From CAYWNK01 sp047639615 (lineage in GTDB: Bacteria; Planctomycetota; UBA1135; GCA-002686595), in the NCBI GenBank assembly GCA_047639615.1, contig JBLIOL010000059.1:1-20859 (forward strand): a stretch of 20,859 bases of DNA, read 5' to 3'. Below the pieces are notes generated by a model. That model ran no database searches and was not told the DNA's origin. It saw only the letters and a program-made list of their open reading frames with translations. A program made the translations under genes and the position numbers. The number at the start of each line of letters is the position of its first letter. Positions within the stretch are counted from its first letter, which is position 1. Below, piece by piece: positions 1 to 6,313 of the stretch.

Positions 1-600
1 GCCAGTCGCAAGCAAGGCGAGAGCGTTCATCATCCCGTCGATGTCGCCCTTCATATGGGCAGCCATGTGATCGCAGGCTTGCTGAAGGATGGCCTCTGAC
101 TTTGCGCATTTCCAAGGCGCACCATCGACGTAGTCGCCGAGGACCGGCAGCTTCAACGTGACCACCTTTCGCTTGCCCGCACGCCAGCGCAAGAGCTCTA
201 GCTTGCCCTTACCCTTGCGGCCCTCCGCCTCGGTGATCGCCTTCCCAAGCGCCTTGCGGGCATCCTGATCGAAAAGCACCTTGCCGATCCCGAGGATCAC
301 GTCTCCGACCTCGAGTACGCCACCCGCCGGCGACCCCGGTGCAACCTCAGTGACGAGAATCTGCCGTGCGTCAGCCGTCTCCAGCTTCCAGCCCCAGATC
401 CAACCACGCGCCCCGGTGGGTCCTAGGTTCCAGTCGTGCTTCCCGTCTGCCTCACCGCCGGACGTCAGATCCGGCACATCCGGCTTGTTCCGCTGCAGAG
501 CAGTGGCTGGAGTGGATGCAACGAAGAGCCACAGGAGTAGAACAGCAGTAGAGCGAAGCATCCGTATCCAATACGAGGTTTGTGGTCGGGCCGCCTTCAT
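1..600 (-). CDS. Exported PDZ-domain protein, probable DUF6288 family (partial, 3' end missing)
   Basis: The minus strand stays open from position 600 to the left edge, giving 200 residues of a protein whose C-terminus lies outside the window. The N-terminus is a Sec-type signal: a basic start, then a hydrophobic run LLLWLFVAS ending near TPATA. Residues about 60-120 look like a PDZ domain, with the pattern ILVTEVAPGSPAGG...VGDVILGIG typical of the PDZ ligand groove and turn. A Lys/Arg-rich strand region follows (KGKLELLRWRAGKRKVVTLKLPV). A segment starting APWKCAKSEAILQQACDHMA then resembles the helical part of DUF6288 proteins, which I recall from planctomycete and verrucomicrobial genomes; that name is from memory. 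The start is uncertain: ATG at 621, 600 or 561 are all in frame, and 561 gives the most compact signal peptide. The gene is divergent from the SASA esterase. A PDZ domain suggests binding of a peptide tail; no catalytic site is visible in this fragment. Confidence 0.75.
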   Translation of the reverse strand, partial: MKAARPQTSYWIRMLRSTAVLLLWLFVASTPATALQRNKPDVPDLTSGGEADGKHDWNLGPTGARGWIWGWKLETADARQILVTEVAPGSPAGGVLEVGDVILGIGKVLFDQDARKALGKAITEAEGRKGKGKLELLRWRAGKRKVVTLKLPVLGDYVDGAPWKCAKSEAILQQACDHMAAHMKGDIDGMMNALALLATG

Positions 601-841
601 ACCTGAGCCTGCCGCGATCATGATCAGTTGGTCATGGGAGTCTAGACTTTGGCAGCAACCGCATCATCACAATCGATCAAGAGCTAGCCGCCGCGCACCA
701 ACGGACGCCCTACCCTATTGCTAGCCGCAGCCGATTCGGCTGGTGTCGATTTAGGCAGCGCGAGCCATTTCACAACCCCAACCACCGAGCGCAAGACCCC
801 CTTTGGATCAGCCACACATGCAAGCAAGCCATCTGCCGTCG
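601..841. promoter_or_regulatory. Divergent intergenic region with two short palindromes
   Basis: This is the space between two outward-reading genes, so promoters for both should lie here. A perfect 10-bp palindrome (GATCATGATC) sits at 616-625. A near-palindrome with 7-bp arms around one base (CAGCCGA-T-TCGGCTG) sits at 728-742. Either could be an operator or chance. I could not pick a convincing -35/-10 pair. The open frame through 281-724 on the plus strand lies mostly opposite the minus-strand gene and does not look coding. Confidence 0.3.
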
Positions 842-2782
842 ATGTCAGAAACAGCCCGCGAATGGAAGCCCCGCATCCGTCGCTGGCACTGGATCATTGT
901 CTCCTTGATGTGCTTGGGATCAGTCTCCTCGCGCGCACTTGCGCAGATGCCCAAGGCAGACGTGGTCGAGGTGCCGGCGATTCAGGATGGCCTGTGCGTT
1001 AGCAACCTCTTCCAATCGAATATGGTGCTGCAACGCAACAAGCCAATCGGGGTCTGGGGTTGGGCAACACCTGGTCAGGAGGTCAGTGTGAAGTTTGGCG
1101 GCGAAGAGCAAACCGTCATTACGAACGCCGACCGACGCTGGCGAATCAGCCTTGCGGCAATGCCCGCGAGTGATTCGCCCCGCAGCATGACGGTACGAAG
1201 CGCAACAGAGGCGCTGACTCTCGAGAACATACTCGTCGGCGACGTCTGGGTCCTCGGCGGGCAGAGCAACATGGAGTTCGAGCTAGCCAAGGTCGAGAAC
1301 GGTGCACTCGAGATTGCATCCGCTCACTATCCAGAGATTCGAATCCTCACCGTGCCTTACGGCGAGGGACTAGCTGTACGTGAGAGCTTCCCCAGGCTGC
1401 ACCAATGGAGCAGCTGGTTCGGGCGCCATTTCCGCAAGGGCGACTGGGATGTCTGCACACCAGAGATCGCCCGCGAGCTCTCAGCCATTGGCTACGCATT
1501 CGCCCGACGGGTTCACAAGGCGAGTGGCGTCCCGATCGGGGTCATCGACGCCTCCCGCGGCGGCACCACCGTCGAAACCTGGACGCCGATTAGCGTGCTG
1601 CAGCAGATGGACAGCGCCGCGGTCAGGGCCAAGCTCGCGGAATGGGACGAGAAGGTGGCGGCATGGGACCCGCGAGCGGATCTTGAACGACGCATCGCGC
1701 GCCATCGCCAGAAGCTCGCGAAAATGAAGGAGCAGGGCAAGACGATCAATGACGCGGAGCGTGCTGAGCCGAGCGATCTCCAGCCGGGGCCGATCGCGGA
1801 CCACAATCTTCCCGGTAGCTGCTTCGCCGCCATGCTTGGTCCCCTGGCCAGCTTGCCCGTCAAGGGCGTCATCTTCCACCAGGGCTACAACAACGCCCTG
1901 GATGGCAAGCGTGGAGTCCAGCTGTACCGCAAACTGCTGCCTGTGATGATTCGCTCTTGGCGCGCAGCCTTCGCCAATCCCCAGCTGCCCTTCGGCATCC
2001 TCTCGCAATGCACGGACGGCTACCCGCAGACGCGGGACAACTACCTCGAAATGATGCTCAACCCGGGGATCCACATCCGCGCCGCGCACTACGAGACCTT
2101 CCTCGATCTCCACGCCGCTGGTGACCAGAACATCGGCTTCGCCAGCACCTATGACCTGCGTCGACGCTGGTACCACCCGCAGGTGAAGGTTCCCGCAGGT
2201 GAACGGATCGCCCGCTGGGCACTCGCCACGCAGTACGGCTTCGGGAACAAGCTGCCGTGGAAGCCGCCGGCCCTACTGGGTATGGAGACCCGGGACGCGG
2301 CGCTGATTCTGCGCCTGGACTCGGAAGTCTCCGATCCCCAGGACGGGGCTATCGTGGGTTTCGCCATCGCCGGTACGGACCGCAAGTTCCAGCCTGCCGA
2401 TGTGGCCTACTTACAGATCGGCGAGGACGATCGAGGCCGGCCGCGCTTCGACCGCAAGCAGCTGCTGCTGACCAGTCCCCTCGTTTCCGCCCCGATCCAC
2501 TTCCGCTATGCCTGGGCCCGCAACCCCTTGGCCAACCTACAAGTCACCGGCAACAAGGACCTCCCCTTCGCCACACAGCGCAGCGACGAATGGGATATGG
2601 GCAGCGTCCCCCTAGGCGTGCTCGACAGCGAGATCGAGGAGAAGCTCTCGAGAGCGCAGCGTAATCAGGTCCTCCAAGTCCTGCGTAAGGAAGACTTGCG
2701 CCGCCGCCTGGCGGAGGCCCGTGCACTCCTGGAAGCGAATGGGGAAGCTGCCGGAGCTGGCGAGAAGGCACGCAAGAAGTAG
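842..2782 (+). CDS. Secreted sialate O-acetylesterase-like (SASA/SGNH) esterase
   Basis: This 646-residue protein belongs to the SASA family of SGNH-type esterases, which remove acetyl groups from sugars; the family is known, the substrate here is not. The ATG at 842 places a basic segment (REWKPRIRRW) before the hydrophobic run IIVSLMCLGSVSS, with a likely cleavage near RALAQ. In-frame starts at 818 and 803 (TTG) are possible. After an N-terminal beta domain (LFQSNMVLQRNKPIGVWGWA) comes the nucleophile block GGQSNMEF with Ser142. A catalytic Asp/His candidate pair is D438 and H445 in YDLRRRWYHP. The block usually reading WYQGESN is FHQGYNN here (from about H346), an unusual variant. A charged helical insertion lies at about residues 265-310 and a coiled, Arg/Lys/Glu-rich tail ends in GEKARKK. 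The gene stands alone on its strand and converges with the C69 peptidase. Confidence 0.85.
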   Translation: MSETAREWKPRIRRWHWIIVSLMCLGSVSSRALAQMPKADVVEVPAIQDGLCVSNLFQSNMVLQRNKPIGVWGWATPGQEVSVKFGGEEQTVITNADRRWRISLAAMPASDSPRSMTVRSATEALTLENILVGDVWVLGGQSNMEFELAKVENGALEIASAHYPEIRILTVPYGEGLAVRESFPRLHQWSSWFGRHFRKGDWDVCTPEIARELSAIGYAFARRVHKASGVPIGVIDASRGGTTVETWTPISVLQQMDSAAVRAKLAEWDEKVAAWDPRADLERRIARHRQKLAKMKEQGKTINDAERAEPSDLQPGPIADHNLPGSCFAAMLGPLASLPVKGVIFHQGYNNALDGKRGVQLYRKLLPVMIRSWRAAFANPQLPFGILSQCTDGYPQTRDNYLEMMLNPGIHIRAAHYETFLDLHAAGDQNIGFASTYDLRRRWYHPQVKVPAGERIARWALATQYGFGNKLPWKPPALLGMETRDAALILRLDSEVSDPQDGAIVGFAIAGTDRKFQPADVAYLQIGEDDRGRPRFDRKQLLLTSPLVSAPIHFRYAWARNPLANLQVTGNKDLPFATQRSDEWDMGSVPLGVLDSEIEEKLSRAQRNQVLQVLRKEDLRRRLAEARALLEANGEAAGAGEKARKK

Positions 2783-2820
2783 CGCCCAGGGAGCCCTTCT
2801 CACTCCCCCACTCGCTGGCG
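2783..2820. terminator. Weak hairpin in the convergent gap (possible terminator)
   Basis: Between the stop codons of two convergent genes there is a possible nested hairpin. The outer stem is CGCC(C)AG at 2783-2789 with CTGGCG at 2815-2820, including one bulged base. The inner 5-bp stem is GGGAG at 2789-2793 with CTCCC at 2803-2807; the two stems compete for base 2789. No T-tract follows on either strand, so a classic intrinsic terminator is not shown. The position is what makes it plausible. Confidence 0.2.
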
Positions 2821-2827
2821 TAGTTCC

Positions 2828-4375
2828 CTACTCGCCGGAAAGCGTAGCGGCGTTGAGCTCGTCGATCAGCTGGTTCGCCAGAGCCTGTTGATCGGCGCTG
2901 TAGCTCGTTAGGAATGCCAACGCCGCTGCCGGGTCTTGCCTGTGAAGCTTGAGAGCGCTCGCATCGGTCTGCGCCTGAGCGGCGAGCGTGCTAGCCTCCA
3001 GCTTGTCACGGGACAGATCCAGGCGCTGGTGGAGGTCGCCGTAACTGGCCTCCATGCTGATCTCTAGGGAACGCACCGCGGCGAAGCGCGGCGGATAGCC
3101 CAAGGCCAAGAAAGAGGCATCGAAGTGCTTCCCGAGTGCGTCCAGCGCCTGCCCGTGAGCGAAGCCCTCTGGCACCTGGGTGATGCCCGCATACCACGGC
3201 ACGTAGACGCTGGCATCGGGCCGGCACATGGCGATCCACATCACGGATCCGATCGCGGGCGGAAGATCCCCGCGCAGCTGGAAGACGGTGCTGAAGGAGG
3301 TACCGCCGCCGCAGATCGTGGGCTGACCCATCTCGTAGGGCGAGCACTTCTCATAGTCCTCCGAGATGTCGTACTCGGTACCTTCGTAGTGGTCGCGCAG
3401 GATCTCCATCAGGATCGTGGGGCTCAGCTTTTCGCTAGGCTTGATGAAGGTCGGCTGAAACCACTCTTCCGTGATCGTGGCCCCACTCACCAGTGAGTTA
3501 CCGCGCCACGCCCTGCGGATGTTGCTGCGGTGCTTGCGCGCTCCATCCCGGCCGAAGACGGTGGCGAAGTCAAAGCGGCCGTCGCGCTCGGGCTCGTACC
3601 AACCGCGCTTCATGGCGTACTCGATCAACCCGGGACTCAGCAGGAAGTTTGCCTCGTCCTCAGGGTCCACGTGGTGAATGGTGTAGTGGTTGGCGATCAC
3701 GGCACAGCGATCGTCCGGCACCCGCGCAGCAGCCCAGTTCTTGCCATTCACGATGTCGAGCAGCCAAGCCTCCTGGCCATCGGCGATCACCATGGTGCGC
3801 CCGGTGTCCGCGTACCCGAACTTCGACAGCAGCTCACCCGCCACCCGTACACCCTCCCGGGCGCTCGTGGCTCGCTCGGCCACCATGCGGCGCAGCATGA
3901 GCCCAATCCCGCCATCGGTCAGGTCGGGCTTGTCCTCACGCGAGGGGCATCCGTTGGAGGCCACCGCGACACCGGACTCATTGAGGTAGCTATCCGAGTA
4001 CTGCAAGCCCGGCATCTGACACCAGATGAAAGACTGCGTCAGCTCCGGCGCAGAAACCTCTCCGCCATTGACCAGCATCTGAACCTCGCCGGGTTCACGT
4101 TCAATCTGCGGGACCTTCCAGTGATTGACCGCCCGGTCCTTACCGCTGTCCTCGTTGTGCGCATAGATCACACTCCCATCGAGGGTGCAGTCCTTACCGA
4201 CCACGACGGCATAGCAGTTCAACCAGTCATCACCCTCCAGACTAGGCAAGGAAGGACTCTCATCGGTCGACTCCACGGGCTCCGATGCCCTGAGCCAGAT
4301 TGGAGTCCAGAGCAGTCCCATTAGAGCTAGGGAGAGCACGAGCCGGCTGCGGTGTCGAGCAAAGGTGAGTTGCAT
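2828..4375 (-). CDS. Exported C69-family peptidase (dipeptidase/PepD-like, Ntn-hydrolase)
   Basis: The 515-residue product matches peptidase family C69, Ntn hydrolases whose nucleophile is an N-terminal cysteine exposed by removal of a propeptide. The core begins NCYAVVVGKDCTLDGSVIYA, resembling the PepD start (CTTVLVG...DGSTMIARNDD); the predicted nucleophile is Cys54. A signal peptide precedes it (MQLTFARHRSRLVLSLALMG), so about 53 residues must be removed in total, partly by signal peptidase and probably partly by self-cleavage. Family-like features downstream include NESGVAVASNGC, RMVAERATSAREGV and an IADGQEAWLLDIV segment. The ATG at 4375 is chosen because it starts directly at the signal peptide; an upstream TTG at 4441 adds 22 residues with no signal character. 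It lies 122 bp downstream of the FAD oxidoreductase on the same strand, so the two may be co-transcribed. It probably cleaves short peptides outside the cytoplasm; exact specificity is unknown. Confidence 0.85.
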   Translation of the reverse strand: MQLTFARHRSRLVLSLALMGLLWTPIWLRASEPVESTDESPSLPSLEGDDWLNCYAVVVGKDCTLDGSVIYAHNEDSGKDRAVNHWKVPQIEREPGEVQMLVNGGEVSAPELTQSFIWCQMPGLQYSDSYLNESGVAVASNGCPSREDKPDLTDGGIGLMLRRMVAERATSAREGVRVAGELLSKFGYADTGRTMVIADGQEAWLLDIVNGKNWAAARVPDDRCAVIANHYTIHHVDPEDEANFLLSPGLIEYAMKRGWYEPERDGRFDFATVFGRDGARKHRSNIRRAWRGNSLVSGATITEEWFQPTFIKPSEKLSPTILMEILRDHYEGTEYDISEDYEKCSPYEMGQPTICGGGTSFSTVFQLRGDLPPAIGSVMWIAMCRPDASVYVPWYAGITQVPEGFAHGQALDALGKHFDASFLALGYPPRFAAVRSLEISMEASYGDLHQRLDLSRDKLEASTLAAQAQTDASALKLHRQDPAAALAFLTSYSADQQALANQLIDELNAATLSGE

Positions 4376-4497
4376 GCCCCCATTCTGAAGAACCGGCAGC
4401 GGCTTGGCACTAAAGAATGGCCGCAGGCAGATTTGGTACAAGGTCTATCCCCTTGGGCGCGCCAAGCTCAACTCCCCCGCCCCCTCTACCAGGTCTA
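4376..4497 (-). other. Intergenic spacer with GC-rich hairpin
   Basis: This 122-bp gap separates two minus-strand genes. It contains an inverted repeat with arms CTTGG (4452-4456) and CCAAG (4462-4466) around GCGCG. No T-tract follows it on the minus strand, so it could be a weak attenuator, an mRNA stability element or chance. No small open frame of substance was seen. Confidence 0.2.
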
Positions 4498-6099
4498 CTA
4501 GGGGAGCTGCAGCACCTGCCCCTGGGCCATCAGCCGCTCGCGCAATTCCTGATACGGCAGTTCATGTACCGCCAAGTCACTCTCGGCAACTAGGGCCGCG
4601 GCGATACCCGCGCTCTGGCCAAGGATCATCCAGGTTGGTTCGACGCGTATCGAGGAGATGGCGACATGCGTGCAGGACAGGGCCACCGGGACCAGCAGAT
4701 TGTCGCACTCTTCTGGCCGAGGTAAAATCGAGCGATAGGGAACGTGGTAGGCATATCCGTGACGAGTCCCTTCCACACGTACCGGGAAGATGGTGCCCTC
4801 ATTAACGACACCGCCTTGCGCCAACGCGACCCGTTGACAGTCGTGTGAGTCGATGGGGAACGACGAGATTGCGATAGCGTCCTCCTTGTGCGCGTGTTCC
4901 AGGATGTCCTGCTGAGTCAAGACATGCATGCCTCGCATGCGCCGCGCCTCACGAACGTAGAGCTGCGGCGGCCAATGCCCAGTGGCCTCGAACTCGTCCT
5001 TGCACAGACCAAGCTTCGCAAAGCGCTCCCGGATGCCCTTTGGCACCACCTGATCGGTCGAGAGGAAGTGATGGAACTCGAGCGTGTATTGACGGTGAGC
5101 TTCCCAGATCACCGCTCGGCCAGCGGCGTCTGCCTCACTCCAGCCATTGCACGCTCCGACGAGACCGATCGAAAACTGACCGCCAATCGAATTGTTGCCG
5201 TCGAACTTGCCACCCGGAAGCCCGTAGAGATCGTAGGCCACCCGCCCTGCCTGGGCCTTGATTGCACGCCGAGCGGCCTCGAAGCGGGCAGGGTCATACC
5301 TATCGGGCGCCGGAAAGGGCACGCGGTTCTCGGGGTCCTCCGTCAGGCACAACCGGAAGCTATAGACCATCACCTTGTCGTCGCCCTCGGCCGCAGGTCC
5401 CGCGTCGGTCGTCGTGATCAAGGGCAGCATGTCTCCGGCGCCATCAAAGCCATCGATAGCCATCTCGGCCTTCGGGTACTGCTTGCCAGCTAAGGACTCA
5501 CCGAACTCCTGGCGCCCCTCACGGCCGATCGTCCAGCTCACTCCCGCGGCAGCCATCAGGTCGCCTTCGTAGGAACCGTCGACAAAGACTCGAGCCTGAA
5601 ACACGTCGGTTTCGGTCGTCAGGCTCAGGATTCGCGCACCCCGCATCTGGACTGAAGTCAGGGCCTGCCGCGTAAGCACACGCACATTCGCCTCGACAAG
5701 CATCTGCTGGGTCACGCGCATGGCCACATGCGGCTCGTAAGTCCACGTGGCATGATCCTTGACGGCAACCTTGTAGGGCAAAGCGATCCCACGGGCGCTG
5801 TAGTCCTCCTCGATACGCCTGTGCCACTCGTCGAACAACCCCATCACCGTGCTGCGTACCGTCTGGTTTGAGTCGCTGTGGCTCAGTCCGCCGGTGTTGA
5901 CACCACCAACGTGACCCGTCGGCTCGAGCAGGATGACCGAAGCGCCTTCGCGCGCGGCGGCAATGGCGGCACAAAAGCCCCCTGGGGTCGAGCCGTAGAC
6001 GATCACATCCACTCGGTTCACTGTGCGCGTTGGCATCGCGCACGAGGCGAACATGAGCAGGGCGTAGGCGTATCGATGGAGCACGTTCGGGAGCATCAT
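4498..6099 (-). CDS. Exported FAD-dependent oxidoreductase (FAD_oxidored family)
   Basis: This 533-residue protein has a dinucleotide-binding start, VDVIVYGSTPGGFCAAIAAA (G36-x-x-x-G40-G41), followed by VILLEPTGHVGG and a GGLSHSDSN loop. That combination is typical of the FAD_oxidored Pfam family, whose members are sometimes annotated 'xanthan lyase' without biochemical support. A further FAD-contact motif, VFVDGSYEGDLMAAAG, and the C-terminal RVEPTWMILGQSAGIAAALV fit the same family. The ATG at 6099 is preferred because AGGA lies four bases upstream; the frame stays open back to 6255 but that extension looks non-coding. The N-terminus (LHRYAYALLMFASCAMP) is a short hydrophobic signal ending at Cys20; F-A-S-C is an imperfect lipobox, so lipidation is only possible. 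The family probably oxidises a small molecule or sugar-derived substrate; the substrate is unknown. It precedes the C69 peptidase and is divergent from the alpha/beta hydrolase. Confidence 0.85.
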   Translation of the reverse strand: MMLPNVLHRYAYALLMFASCAMPTRTVNRVDVIVYGSTPGGFCAAIAAAREGASVILLEPTGHVGGVNTGGLSHSDSNQTVRSTVMGLFDEWHRRIEEDYSARGIALPYKVAVKDHATWTYEPHVAMRVTQQMLVEANVRVLTRQALTSVQMRGARILSLTTETDVFQARVFVDGSYEGDLMAAAGVSWTIGREGRQEFGESLAGKQYPKAEMAIDGFDGAGDMLPLITTTDAGPAAEGDDKVMVYSFRLCLTEDPENRVPFPAPDRYDPARFEAARRAIKAQAGRVAYDLYGLPGGKFDGNNSIGGQFSIGLVGACNGWSEADAAGRAVIWEAHRQYTLEFHHFLSTDQVVPKGIRERFAKLGLCKDEFEATGHWPPQLYVREARRMRGMHVLTQQDILEHAHKEDAIAISSFPIDSHDCQRVALAQGGVVNEGTIFPVRVEGTRHGYAYHVPYRSILPRPEECDNLLVPVALSCTHVAISSIRVEPTWMILGQSAGIAAALVAESDLAVHELPYQELRERLMAQGQVLQLP

Positions 6100-6313
6100 G
6101 TTTCCTGAGGTCGCGGGCTGAATCTGAGCTAGACGCGAAGCGCAGTCTCTCCATCCGCGTTGGATTGGATCGGTCCAAGATGCTAGCTGCTCCAGAAATC
6201 CAGTTCCAGACTGCGCGATCCCTCTGCGTAAAAAGCCCATCTGGGAATGAGCCAACCCTAGTCCCCGCCTCCACCTTCAGCCTCCCATGGGATTCGGCAC
6301 TATGATCGTGAGC
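6100..6313. promoter_or_regulatory. Divergent intergenic region
   Basis: About 214 bp separate the FAD oxidoreductase and the alpha/beta hydrolase, which read outward, so it should hold promoters for both. Apart from the ribosome binding site next to 6099 I see no convincing promoter hexamers, operator or RNA structure. The open frame through part of it on the minus strand (6100-6255) lacks protein-like composition or a family match. Confidence 0.35.
6103..6108 (-). promoter_or_regulatory. Ribosome binding site fixing the start of the FAD oxidoreductase
   Basis: The minus strand reads TCAGGAAAC directly before ATG at 6099. It is one of the few clear Shine-Dalgarno matches in the window and argues against the much longer open frame starting at 6255. 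Confidence 0.5.

Noticed and set aside
1481..2176. A 231-codon minus-strand open frame inside the SASA esterase.
   Set aside because: Antisense to a gene with catalytic motifs; no independent protein-like features.
3530..4324. A 264-codon plus-strand open frame inside the C69 peptidase gene.
   Set aside because: It is antisense to a clear family member and shows no domain, signal or ribosome binding site.
4452..4466. CTTGG-GCGCG-CCAAG inverted repeat considered as an intrinsic terminator after the FAD oxidoreductase.
   Set aside because: The stem is only 5 bp and no T-tract follows on the minus strand; listed only as part of the spacer.
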